From: Crocinitomicaceae bacterium
GTDB lineage: Bacteria > Bacteroidota > Bacteroidia > Flavobacteriales_D > Crocinitomicaceae
Direction: 5' to 3'
NCBI GenBank assembly: GCA_030727405.1
Contig: JANRBR010000039.1
Coordinates: 1-64,000 of the forward strand
Length of the DNA: 64,000 nucleotides
Shown: piece by piece, positions 52,457 through 62,300 of the stretch
How the letters are laid out: each line of letters starts with the position of its first letter
Position numbering within the stretch: position 1 is the stretch's first letter
The notes under the pieces: model-generated
What the model was told of the DNA's origin: nothing
The model's database searches: none
What the model saw: only the letters and a program-made list of their open reading frames with translations
Program-made: the position numbers and the translations under genes

Positions 52457-53523
52457 GCGAATCGATACAGCACATATGCCGCAATAGCAAAAAGCGCATT
52501 TGGAATCCAAACAGCAACAACAGCTGGAAGTCCAACGTTGATGGATGCAACCGTAAGCATTTTCATAGAGAAAATATACACGAAGACAATCGTTAAGCCA
52601 ATGGCAACATTGACACCAATTCCACCACGTTTTTTTCTAGAAGAAACCGAAACACCCATGATTGTCAGGATATATGCGGCAAAAGGATAGGATGTTCGTT
52701 GATGCAATTCAATTTCATAACTTGGAACCAAGGAGGATCCCTTCAATTTCTCTCGTTCAATAAGTTGAGTTAACTCACTGTAAGTCATAGACTGCGCAAC
52801 ATTTTCACGCTGTGCCATTTCGTCTGCCGTAAACGTAAAAGTGGTGTCTTTTTGTGCGCGGTGAATTAATTTCCCCTTAGGAAAAGTATAATCTTTCTCG
52901 TAATAATCTTTGACACGCCAACGGTTTGTTCCAGGAATATTTTTCGCGGTTCTAGCCCTAAAAAAGTAAATCGGTTCATTTTCATCGTTCCATTTTTGAA
53001 TCGTCAAATCATGGATCTGATTTTCAACTGTCGTATAATTCGAAAAATAAACCAATTCATTTCCAGGATATTCCGCCTGATAATCTTCCACGGACAAAAC
53101 GTCTCGGTAATACTTCTCCTCAAATGCCAGTCTGACTTTGGAAGATCGTGGTACAATAAAATGATTCAGTGCAAACGATAAAATCATTAAGACCGTTGCT
53201 CCGATCATATAGGGACGTAGAAACCGAGTTACGGGCCTTCCACTAAACCAAATCGGAATGATTTCCGTATCCTGAGCCATTTTCGCCGTGAACCAAATCA
53301 CTGAAATAAAAATGATCATGGAGGAAAAGGTATTGCCGTAAAAAAGGATGAAATTCACATAATAATCAAAAATGATCTCCGACATTGGAGCCTTGTTTGA
53401 AATGAACTCACTTAATTTTTCCGAAACATCAAACACAATCGATAACAACATGATGATCCCCAACATAAAAAAGAATGTGGAAAGGAATTTCTTGATGATA
53501 TATCGGTCGATGATTTTCAACAT
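52447..53523 (-). CDS. LptF/LptG-family permease
   Basis: 358 residues from ATG 53523, 5 nt beyond the tgt stop. YjgP/YjgQ (LptF/G) fold: membrane helices at about 15-35, 50-75, 95-115, then a periplasmic beta-jellyroll (about 130-250) and three more helices (270-355). It forms half of the LptB2FG LPS-extraction transporter, and LptC is encoded at 3.1 kb. Whether it is LptF or LptG cannot be settled here. Confidence 0.9.
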   Translation of the reverse strand: MLKIIDRYIIKKFLSTFFFMLGIIMLLSIVFDVSEKLSEFISNKAPMSEIIFDYYVNFILFYGNTFSSMIIFISVIWFTAKMAQDTEIIPIWFSGRPVTRFLRPYMIGATVLMILSFALNHFIVPRSSKVRLAFEEKYYRDVLSVEDYQAEYPGNELVYFSNYTTVENQIHDLTIQKWNDENEPIYFFRARTAKNIPGTNRWRVKDYYEKDYTFPKGKLIHRAQKDTTFTFTADEMAQRENVAQSMTYSELTQLIEREKLKGSSLVPSYEIELHQRTSYPFAAYILTIMGVSVSSRKKRGGIGVNVAIGLTIVFVYIFSMKMLTVASINVGLPAVVAVWIPNALFAIAAYVLYRFAQK

Positions 53524-53528
53524 ATCGT

Positions 53529-54659
53529 TTAACGACGAATCGACAATTTTGGTGTTACTTGATTTTTCCAAGCGACGAAATCACCCGCTTGAATGTGCTC
53601 CCTTGCTTGTTTTACCAATTCTAAATAAAAGGCAAGGTTGTGTATGGTGGCAATTTGTATCCCTAAATACTCACCTGACTTCACTAGATGACGCAAATAC
53701 GCTTTCGTGTATACTTGATCCACCCAAACTCCACTGGTTTCATCAATCGGAGAAAAGTCTTTTGACCATTTTTCGTTTTTAATGTTGATGGTTCCTTCCC
53801 AGGTGTATAATAATCCATGTCGCGCATTTCGACTTGGCATGACACAATCAAACATATCAATCCCCAATGCAATGCATTCCAATATGTTCGTTGGTGTTCC
53901 AACTCCCATCAAATAACGTGGTTTATCTTTTGGTAAAATATCACAAACCAGTTCCGTCATCTCGTACAAATCTTCATCCGGTTCTCCAACTGATAATCCA
54001 CCAATAGCATTCCCAACCGCATCCCATGATGCGATGTTTTCAGCTGATTCTTTACGTAGATCTTTATAAACGCTTCCTTGCACAATTGGAAACAACGCTT
54101 GTTCGTATCCGTATTTCGGCTCGGTAGCATCCATGGCTTCAAAACAACGTTTTAACCAACGGTGGGTCATGTCCATCGAACGCTTCGCATAATTATATTC
54201 ACATGGATAGGGAGTACATTCATCAAATGCCATAATGATGTCTGCCCCAATGGAACGTTGAATTTCTATGGCTCTTTCCGGTGTGAAAAAATGATAGCTA
54301 CCATCAATGTGCGACTGGAATTTCACCCCTTCTTCAATGATTTTTCTACTCCCAGAAAGCGAATATACTTGATACCCGCCACTATCGGTCAGCATGGGTC
54401 TTTCCCATCCAATAAATTGATGCAATCCACCTGCGGCTTCTAAAACATCAATACCAGGCCTTAAAAACAAATGATATGTGTTCCCTAATATAATTTGCGC
54501 ATTAATATCATCGCGTAATTCTTGTTGATGAACTCCTTTTACAGAACCGACTGTTCCGACAGGCATAAATATCGGAGTTTCAATGGTACCGTGGTCTGTA
54601 TGAAGTCGACCCAAGCGCGCTTTTGAGTCATTATTTTGCGTCAGAAGTTCAAAGTGCAT
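53529..54659 (-). CDS. tgt: tRNA-guanine transglycosylase, zinc-ligand-less
   Basis: 376 residues from ATG 54659. Exchanges guanine for preQ1 at the wobble base of Asp/Asn/His/Tyr tRNAs. Asp92 in LTDSGGYQV and nucleophile Asp271 in FDCVMPSRNARHG are present. The usual C-terminal zinc site (CxCxxC...H) is missing: the segment DFSPIDETSGVWVDQVYTKAYLRHL (about 301-325) has no cysteine. This appears to be a Bacteroidota feature. Partner of QueG (13.6 kb). Confidence 0.96.
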   Translation of the reverse strand: MHFELLTQNNDSKARLGRLHTDHGTIETPIFMPVGTVGSVKGVHQQELRDDINAQIILGNTYHLFLRPGIDVLEAAGGLHQFIGWERPMLTDSGGYQVYSLSGSRKIIEEGVKFQSHIDGSYHFFTPERAIEIQRSIGADIIMAFDECTPYPCEYNYAKRSMDMTHRWLKRCFEAMDATEPKYGYEQALFPIVQGSVYKDLRKESAENIASWDAVGNAIGGLSVGEPDEDLYEMTELVCDILPKDKPRYLMGVGTPTNILECIALGIDMFDCVMPSRNARHGLLYTWEGTINIKNEKWSKDFSPIDETSGVWVDQVYTKAYLRHLVKSGEYLGIQIATIHNLAFYLELVKQAREHIQAGDFVAWKNQVTPKLSIRR

Positions 54660-54683
54660 AAAAATGTTGAAAAATAACTGCAA

Positions 54684-54691
54684 CAAAGATA
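54684..54691 (-). promoter_or_regulatory. -7 box (TATCTTTG) of tgt
   Basis: On the minus strand, 24 nt before the tgt ATG; no TTG at -33. Confidence 0.4.
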
Positions 54692-54735
54692 CGTGTATTT
54701 GATTTGAGAATTCATCTTTGTACTGAAGTTATCCT

Positions 54736-55872
54736 ATGAAGTTTTTACCTACGTTTGAAATGAATTATTTTACCATCGCATTCTTGGTGCTCACCTTGTT
54801 TGCTTTGATGCAAGTTTTATATGTCTTGTTTATCTATAGTAAGCTCGCTTTTCACAAAACGAAGCCAATTGATGAACATCAAAATTGGATGCCTGTAAGC
54901 GTTATTATTGCGGCTCGAAATGAATCAGATAACCTTTACGAAAACTTGCCAGCAATCCTCAGTCAAGATTATCCTGAATATGAGGTGATTGTTGTCAATA
55001 ATCAATCCATTGACGACAGTGGTTGGATTCTTACTGCCTTCGCAAGGCAATTTCCCAATTTGCGCGTAGTAGAATTAAGCAAAAACAAACACCTTCGTCC
55101 AGGTAAAAAACTTCCCATAACCCTAGCGATAAAATCGGCGAAATACGAACACTTTGTCTTAACCGATGCCGATTGCAAGCCCACAAACAACCAATGGATT
55201 AAACTAATGGCGAGTCAATATACCCGCTCCAAACAAATCGTTATTGGGTATGCGCCTTACTTAAAGGATAAAGGATTTTTAAATCGTTTAATTCGCTTCG
55301 ATACTGCTTGGATTGGTGTCAATTACCTTTCAATGGCTTTAGCAAAATTGCCGTATATGGGTGTTGGACGAAACCTAGCTTATACAAAAAGTGTGTTTCA
55401 TTCCGTAAATGGTTTTAAATCACATTACTCCGTTACGACTGGAGATGATGTCTTATTCATTCAAGAAGCTGCGAAAAAATCAAACTATGCGATTCAATTG
55501 AATCCAGAATCTTTTTGTCACTCACCGGCTCCAACCACGTGGACAAGATGGATGACGCAAAAAACACGACACTATGCCACATCCGTCAAATACCGCTTTA
55601 TTAAGAAACTCTTGTTAGGAATATATCCCCTATCCCTGATTTTCATGTGGGTTTCTTTTCTTTCTTTGTTGTTTAGTAAAGACTTTATATTGCTCAGTAG
55701 CAGTATTTTTGGCTTTGCAATTTTATTAAAGTGGTGGTTACAAGGTCGTTGCTTATCCCAATTAAAGGAAAAGAGTTTTATTCGCTTTTTGCCTTTATGG
55801 GATATTTTTTACGCGCTTTTGATGCCCATTTTATTTTACATTTCAGAACGACAAAAGTATTATAGATGGTAG
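54736..55872 (+). CDS. Family 2 glycosyltransferase (membrane)
   Basis: 378 residues. N-terminal helix (about 10-32), GT-A domain with VSVIIAARNESDNL (about 53-66), LTDADCKP (the DxD-like motif), then QxxRW-like TRWMTQKTRHYA, and three C-terminal helices (about 290-370). Probably adds sugars to a membrane lipid or polysaccharide. The stop overlaps the sigma factor ATG. Confidence 0.88.
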   Translation: MKFLPTFEMNYFTIAFLVLTLFALMQVLYVLFIYSKLAFHKTKPIDEHQNWMPVSVIIAARNESDNLYENLPAILSQDYPEYEVIVVNNQSIDDSGWILTAFARQFPNLRVVELSKNKHLRPGKKLPITLAIKSAKYEHFVLTDADCKPTNNQWIKLMASQYTRSKQIVIGYAPYLKDKGFLNRLIRFDTAWIGVNYLSMALAKLPYMGVGRNLAYTKSVFHSVNGFKSHYSVTTGDDVLFIQEAAKKSNYAIQLNPESFCHSPAPTTWTRWMTQKTRHYATSVKYRFIKKLLLGIYPLSLIFMWVSFLSLLFSKDFILLSSSIFGFAILLKWWLQGRCLSQLKEKSFIRFLPLWDIFYALLMPILFYISERQKYYRW

Positions 55873-56471
55873 ACAACGGACATTTATCGGATAAAGCCAA
55901 ACACGACTTAGTGTTGGTGGAAGCAGCCCGCAAAGGAAATCAAGCTGCGTATGCCGATTTAATGGAGCGCTATAGAGATTCCATTTATTTCATGATGTTG
56001 AAAATGGTTAAAAATTCGGATGATGCGGATGATTTGACCATTGAAGCATTCGGGAAAGCTTTTAGCCGACTGGAGCAATATTCACCAAGTTTTGCCTTCA
56101 GTACATGGCTTTTTAAAATTGCTTCCAATAACTGCATCGATTTTATCCGTAAAAAGCGCATTGAGTTTACCTCTATTGATAAAGGAATCATGACCGATGA
56201 TGGAGATCGCCTTCGCATTGATGCGCGTTCTACAGGGCTTAATCCGGAGGAAACAATCATTCATGGACAACGGATCATCCACATGCGACTTTTGGTGAGT
56301 AAATTGAAACCAAAATACAGAGAACTGGTTGAAAAACGCTATTTCGATGAGATGAGTTACGAAGAAATCGCCGAGGACATGAATTTACCATTAGGCACCG
56401 TTAAAGCTCAACTTTTCCGCGCAAGAGATTTTCTTGCTGCCATGATGGACAAAACAAAAGACACCATTTAG
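55866..56471 (+). CDS. ECF-type RNA polymerase sigma factor
   Basis: 201 residues. Region 2 (about 27-97: YADLMERYRDSIYFMMLKMVKNSDDADDLTIEAFGKAFSRL, FSTWLFKIASNNCIDFIRKKR) and region 4 (about 140-195: LVEKRYFDEMSYEEIAEDMNLPLGTVKAQLFRARDFL). No anti-sigma gene adjoins it. It overlaps the glycosyltransferase stop (7 bp) and lies 4 nt ahead of rsmG, so it is probably expressed with its neighbours. Confidence 0.93.
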   Translation: MVDNGHLSDKAKHDLVLVEAARKGNQAAYADLMERYRDSIYFMMLKMVKNSDDADDLTIEAFGKAFSRLEQYSPSFAFSTWLFKIASNNCIDFIRKKRIEFTSIDKGIMTDDGDRLRIDARSTGLNPEETIIHGQRIIHMRLLVSKLKPKYRELVEKRYFDEMSYEEIAEDMNLPLGTVKAQLFRARDFLAAMMDKTKDTI

Positions 56472-56475
56472 AACC

Positions 56476-57099
56476 GTGGAAATCATTCTTAAATACTTTC
56501 CGGATTTGAGTCCGGAGCAAACCAAACAATTTGAACAATTAGAAGCACTTTATACTTTTTGGAATACACAAATCAACGTGATATCCAGAAAAGATACGGA
56601 GAACTTTTACATCCACCATGCCTTGCATTCTCTTGGAATTGCTAAAGTGTGTTCCTTTGTTCCAGGGTCTTCCATTCTCGACATTGGCACTGGCGGGGGA
56701 TTCCCAGGCATTCCTTTGGCTATCTTATTTCCTGAAACTTCCTTTGTTCTGGTTGACTCCATTGGAAAGAAAATCAAGGTTGTCAAAGAAATAGCGAACG
56801 CTCTCGGATTAAAAAACGTTGAAGCGCACCATTGCAGAGCAGAAGAAATAAAGGGAGAATTTGATTTTATTGTTAGTCGAGCAGTTACCCAAATGCCCAT
56901 CTTCTTAAAATGGGTTCAAGGAAAAGTGAAGAAAAAATCTGCACACGATTTGGTGAACGGCATTCTTTACCTAAAAGGCGGTGATTTAAGTGAGGAAATG
57001 AAACCTGTAAAGCACCTGCACCGTGAATTTCTTTTGTCTGATATTTTTGATGAGCCCTTCTTTGAAACGAAGAAAGTAATTTACGTGAAATTAAGATAG
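56476..57099 (+). CDS. rsmG: 16S rRNA (guanine-N7) methyltransferase G
   Basis: 207 residues from GTG 56476. SAM-binding motif ILDIGTGGGFPGIPLAIL (about 66-83), VVKEIANALGLKNVEAHHCRAEE, and SRAVTQMP. Methylates G527 of 16S rRNA. Ends overlapping apaG by 9 bp (convergent). Confidence 0.95.
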   Translation: MEIILKYFPDLSPEQTKQFEQLEALYTFWNTQINVISRKDTENFYIHHALHSLGIAKVCSFVPGSSILDIGTGGGFPGIPLAILFPETSFVLVDSIGKKIKVVKEIANALGLKNVEAHHCRAEEIKGEFDFIVSRAVTQMPIFLKWVQGKVKKKSAHDLVNGILYLKGGDLSEEMKPVKHLHREFLLSDIFDEPFFETKKVIYVKLR

Positions 57100-57477
57100 T
57101 AAAGGAGGAAACTCAAGTGTAAAAAGTGGAATCGGAACAGAGAAAAGTTGCTCCGTTTCTAAATTTTGAAACGAATAAAATCCACTCATACGTCCAATGG
57201 GCATCCAAAATTCACATCCGCTAACGTATTCATAGCGCTCACCCGGATGAATGAGGGGTTGTTCGCCTACTACACCTGGACCATCGACGTGTTGAATACC
57301 ATAAATCAATTGTTCCACCATCCAATGACGATGAAGCAGCTGTATGGGCTCATTTCCTTTGTTTTCAATGTAGATTCTGTAATTATAAAAATACTGATTT
57401 TTCTCTGGATTGGATAAATCCGAACGGAACCACGTTTTCACATGAATTTTAACACTGGAAATGATTTTATTTCTCAT
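57091..57477 (-). CDS. apaG: ApaG protein
   Basis: 128-residue fibronectin-like single domain: VKTWFRSDLSNPEKNQYFYNYRIYIENKGNEPIQLLHRHW, then PGVVGEQPLIHPGERYEYVSGC and GRMSGFYSF. Linked to Co2+ resistance in enterobacteria; biochemical role unclear. Convergent with rsmG. Confidence 0.93.
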   Translation of the reverse strand: MRNKIISSVKIHVKTWFRSDLSNPEKNQYFYNYRIYIENKGNEPIQLLHRHWMVEQLIYGIQHVDGPGVVGEQPLIHPGERYEYVSGCEFWMPIGRMSGFYSFQNLETEQLFSVPIPLFTLEFPPLLS

Positions 57478-57532
57478 GAATCTTCTTATAACCTAAAGAT
57501 AGGCATTTCGTTACAATAAAGAAAGCGTTTAC

Positions 57533-58009
57533 TTATTTTTGAATCAAACAACTGGCGTAAGCCTTCACTGCTCTTCGCTCACCAAAGGAATCCACCAACT
57601 CATGTGTCGTTGCCTTAATCGATACCGCATCCAATTCAACTTGAAGCAGCGCTGCAATCACTGAACACATTTGAGGGATGTGAGGATTTAATTTGGGGCT
57701 TTCAAGAATGACCGTTGAATCCACATTCACCACGTGATAGCCTTTTTGTGTCAAAAGCAACATGACTTCGGCTAACAATATTTTAGAATCAATTCCTTTG
57801 TATTTTGGATCCTTATCAGAGAAATGGAAACCGATGTCCCGAAGATTAGCTGCTCCCAATAAAGCATCACAAATGGCGTGTAAAAGGACATCTGCATCTG
57901 AGTGTCCAACAGCTCCTAAATCAGATTCGATTTTCAATCCACCAATCCACAAATCATAACCCACATCCAAACGGTGTACGTCGACACCAAAGCCTGTTCG
58001 TATCTGCAT
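57533..58009 (-). CDS. ispF: 2-C-methyl-D-erythritol 2,4-cyclodiphosphate synthase
   Basis: 158 residues. Zn ligands Asp10 and His12 (GFGVDVHRL) and His44; GHSDADVLLHAICDALLGAANLRDIGFHF is diagnostic. MEP-pathway isoprenoid synthesis. It starts 1 nt after the porV stop, in the same direction, so it may be expressed with porU-porV. Confidence 0.96.
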   Translation of the reverse strand: MQIRTGFGVDVHRLDVGYDLWIGGLKIESDLGAVGHSDADVLLHAICDALLGAANLRDIGFHFSDKDPKYKGIDSKILLAEVMLLLTQKGYHVVNVDSTVILESPKLNPHIPQMCSVIAALLQVELDAVSIKATTHELVDSFGERRAVKAYASCLIQK

Positions 58010-58010
58010 G

Positions 58011-59285
58011 TTACAATCCTGAAATTGAGCCCCCTACTGTACGTCCAAGATTCAAACGCAAGGTAAATCGCAAGGTGTTTGCAAGTGGACTTTGTCTTCC
58101 ACTAATGGATGCTAGATAAGAGAAATCAATCGAGAACATGTTGTATTTTAAACTAGCACCGAAGTTTAAGAATTGCCTGTTACCCTTGTTTTTGTTTTCA
58201 TAGAAAATTCCTGTTCGCATAGCTAAAACGTCGTTGTACCACCACTCTGCTCCGGCTGCAATATTGATTTCCGCCAACTCTTCTTTCAACTTGGTGCCTT
58301 TTACTACTTCATAGGTTCCATCCGTATTTTGGATGTAATCCCCATTTTCATCCTTTGCAACAACACCTGGTGCATCGTAAAAAGATTGCATGATGCTGTT
58401 GATGATTCCGACATCACCATTCATTCCCGAAAGCATGGTGTAATCACCATCAATATTGGCATAAAAAGCAGGTGTTGGAACCAATAAACGTTGAAGATCC
58501 ACAGCGAAAGTAACTTTGTTGTAATCATCAAATTCTGCTTCAAAGGAATTTCCAATTTTCAAATTCATTGGGATAAAGTCACGCTTGGACAATTCTGAAT
58601 AGGCCACTTTATTCCCGAGATTATTGATCGTCGTGGCAAAAGAATAAATTCCACTTGTTCTTCCAATCTTAGCATCGTCGTTGCGATAAGTTATGGAAAA
58701 ATCTGCCGCCCCCACAACTCCCGCTTTCGTATTAACACCGCCAACGGTTAATCCACCCGTCAAATTTGAATAAGCAAACTTTCCATTGATTCCAATACTT
58801 AATCTTTTAGCCAAACGAAAAGCATACGCGCCTGTTAATTCAAATTCACTAGGTTTATCGTCTCTTAGAACATTTCCACTCACATCTGTAAAAGTGATCT
58901 CTCCGAGGCTAAAGTAACGCAATGATCCTCCAATGGTATGTATTTTATTTATTTTGTAATAAGCTGACAAATAAGACAAGCTGATGTCGTTCGTTAATTG
59001 ACGCAACCATGGAGTATAGGATAAACTCAATTCTGATTTATCCTCTGCAAAACTGAGCATCGAAGTATTCCAATAAACAGAGGTTGAAGTCGCACTCAAT
59101 GCCGTTCCCGCATCCCCCATTCCTCCTGCACGTGAGTCAGGTGTAATGGCCATAAACGGCAAGGCAGTTGTAATCGTATTCAACTGTAGATCATTGTCTG
59201 TCACACCAGAACCGCCTCCATTAGGTTGAGCAAAGGCTGGAATGGAAAATAGACAAAAGGAAAAAACGAATACAAGTTGCTTCAT
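58011..59285 (-). CDS. porV: Type IX secretion outer-membrane channel-associated protein PorV
   Basis: 424 residues, signal peptide MKQLVFVFSFCLFSIPAFAQ. Seen: TTALPFMAITPDSRAGGMGDAGTALSATSTSVYWN (about 38-72), the conserved PorV (LptO) beginning of the FadL-like barrel, then strands to the C terminus (TLRFTLRLNLGRTVGGSI). PorV binds cargo sorting domains and delivers them to PorU at the attachment complex. It lies 57 nt downstream of porU, on the same strand. Confidence 0.94.
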   Translation of the reverse strand: MKQLVFVFSFCLFSIPAFAQPNGGGSGVTDNDLQLNTITTALPFMAITPDSRAGGMGDAGTALSATSTSVYWNTSMLSFAEDKSELSLSYTPWLRQLTNDISLSYLSAYYKINKIHTIGGSLRYFSLGEITFTDVSGNVLRDDKPSEFELTGAYAFRLAKRLSIGINGKFAYSNLTGGLTVGGVNTKAGVVGAADFSITYRNDDAKIGRTSGIYSFATTINNLGNKVAYSELSKRDFIPMNLKIGNSFEAEFDDYNKVTFAVDLQRLLVPTPAFYANIDGDYTMLSGMNGDVGIINSIMQSFYDAPGVVAKDENGDYIQNTDGTYEVVKGTKLKEELAEINIAAGAEWWYNDVLAMRTGIFYENKNKGNRQFLNFGASLKYNMFSIDFSYLASISGRQSPLANTLRFTLRLNLGRTVGGSISGL

Positions 59286-59342
59286 AATTAGTTGGCTAAT
59301 TGGACCGTAAATATACGAAAAAGTAGGTTTTTTATTGTGGAC

Positions 59343-62300
59343 TTATTTCAAAATAACCAATTTCTCTGTTTTTTCCGCTGATTCACCATCCATATTCTTC
59401 ACCTTCAAGCGATAAACATACACTCCTTTAGCCAATTGGTCACCAAAATCGTCTTTTCCGTCCCACTCAATTCCTTCTGATCGAAATCCTTGCGTTGGGA
59501 CAAGTTGTTGAATGCTCTTAACCAATTTACCAGAAATCGTATAAATTTGAATTTGAACCTCTAGTTGGTTACACGATTGGTTGTGCTCAAACATAAACGA
59601 AGTGCGCGTTGTAAATGGATTTGGATAATTGTACACGTGTGCCAAAGTTGGCTCTGATTTTTCCTGCACCACAAAATCGATTTTTGTTGAGTTTGAATTA
59701 TTGTTCACGTCCCAAACCTTCAACTCGACCGTGTGTTTTCCATTTGAAAGTCCTTGAAACTGGTAACGAACTTGACCATTTTGGAAATCATCTAATCCAG
59801 CTGAATAAAAATCGTTCAGTACAAATGGGCTACTTGTTTCTCCGTCTAAGATTGCAACGATGTCATGACCTATCCCATTTCCAACAGTGTTAATGCCGTT
59901 TTCATCAAAAACCTTTGCGAATAGAACGGGATTTGCATCCGTGATGCTTCCGGAAATAAAAGCGTCATCATTCATGAACAATTGAATTTCTGGACCAACC
60001 ACATCATTCAAGCCATTCGGGTCGATTCCACCTATAACTAAGGCTGTGTCAAAGCCCTGCGCATCGGTCACCGAACTATTTCCATAGTAACTAATTTTAC
60101 CAAATCCATAGTTGAGGGAAATGTCTTTGGGAACAATAAAATCAAAATCAAAATAACCATTTACGATGCTTGCTTTCCCGCGGTATATTTTATTTCGTTG
60201 CTGCTTAAATGTAACCACAGAAGGTGGATCTTGTCCCAAGGTTTGTTGCGACTTAAACTTGTCATAGATTGTAGGAGTTAACACACCGTTCCAAGCGCTT
60301 AAAATGTTTCCATTCCAATCTTCCAAGTGTCCTTTTATGCGCACTTTTGTCAGTGCCTTAATCGTATCAATTTGAGTAGAAGGATTCAATCCATTGATGC
60401 TATCCGTAACAACACGGTAACGAGGCAAGGCTATGGTTAAGGCCGGATCACCAATCAAGGTAAAACTGCGTTTGTTGCCACTAGATCCAGAATTATTCTT
60501 AGTGAGCTTGGCAATCTCGCCAAAGGTTTTTGGTTTTCCGCTGGCATCACGTGTAAATACTTGCTCGTAAAATGCATCACCCGTGATTTCGTTCACCGTA
60601 ATGTAAACAGCACGTGTAGTTGTCAAGAGGGCAATGGAGGAGCCTGTTGGATTGAGAAAGGCCCATTCACCAGCAGATACTCTTTCTGGATCATCATACC
60701 TGGTAAACTCACAGGTAGCAGAAACAAAAAGATTAAGTGCATTAATGTTCGTCCAAGATTGAATTTGAGGAATGCTCACAATGCGTTCTTCCGCAAGTCC
60801 TTTTTCACCACCGTGTCCAACATAATTAATGAGTAAAATTCCACGTTGAACGCGGTCCGTTATGGCATCTTCCAAAGCTGGATAACGAATTCCACCCGTA
60901 GAAATAACCATTGGAAAAGCATCCATGTATAACTTTTCACCATTCATTTCACGGTGATTTGTGGTGACGTAGTTGAATTGAGGCTCCGTGTTATTTAAAA
61001 TAAATTGATTCCCTGGATCATTATCCGCAATTTGAACATATTTCAAGCGCCAATCACCAAAAGTAGAATTCAAATCAGCGCCCTCTAAACAACATGAAGC
61101 ATTGTTGGCATAAAGTGCGGAGCCATTTTTTAGGTAATGCTCTACTTTGTCCACCTGTTGTTTCGCTTGAATGTTGTCGCTAACAATAAATCGACCTACA
61201 CCGATATCCAACAAATCCGTATTCGAAAAAGCCTCGTTATCCCCTAGCAATCCATAGAAATCATCCGAAACTAGTGCACTAATGTGGTCCTCACTGGCTA
61301 GTGCTTGGTAGGTTGGAATGAAATTGTTGTTATTCTCCATTCTATCTTTCGGGTCATAAGTGCCATCCCCAAACAACAACAAATATTTCGGCATGGTGCT
61401 TGGATCCGTCTGTAAAGCACGATCATAAAACATTTTTGCAAACATGCGAATGGCGCCAGCATCCTGCATTCCAGAGCTAAACTCATTGTAAACCTGAAGA
61501 ACATTCACTACGTGAACGGTTATTCCTTCAGCCCGATGCAGGTCGGCAAGTCGATTGGCTTGGGCTAAGAAATCTGGATGTGAAACGATAAGATAATCAG
61601 CCTGCGGAAGACCGTGTAAATTTTGATTGCTTACAGAACCAACCTTGTCTGGCGTGAAAAATGCGGTTCCATTCGAGGCCACAAATTCCTTAAAGTCACC
61701 CGTTGACTTAAATGAACTAATGGCTCCGCTTGTTGTTAAGGCAACTTTTTTCGGGGCATGTCTATCCGATAAATCCCAAATAAACCCACTTGCAGGCAAG
61801 GAGGTCATTTCATATTTTACGAGTTGATTGGCGTTGGTGTTTTTCACTCTGAAACCAAGTTGTGTGCCGTAGAAAATCAATTTACGCTTGGTGCTTAACG
61901 TAATTCGATCAAGATAGGTTAGCGTGGTTGGATCTGTTCTCGTAACGGTCAATTTCAATGGAATGGACGTTGGTGGATTCTGCATGGAAAAAGAATAATC
62001 TCCTCGCGAAAAATCCGAGGAATTTATTGGTAAAATGTGGGTGTATATGGTTTGACCATTCACACTTGCTTTAATGGAATTCGACGGATTATTTGTCGGG
62101 CAATTAGCCGCTATTTCTAAACGAACTCCAAGAGCAACGGTATCTAGGTTCGGAATGGAAAAGTTAAACGTACGTTCCATTTCTACGTCGAATAATTCAC
62201 CATACCATCGTTGACCACCACCAACTAGGTTTACCAAGTCATTTTCGTACACATCGCGGTAATCATACGAGCGAATCAAGGTGTCTTCAAGGTTGTCGTT

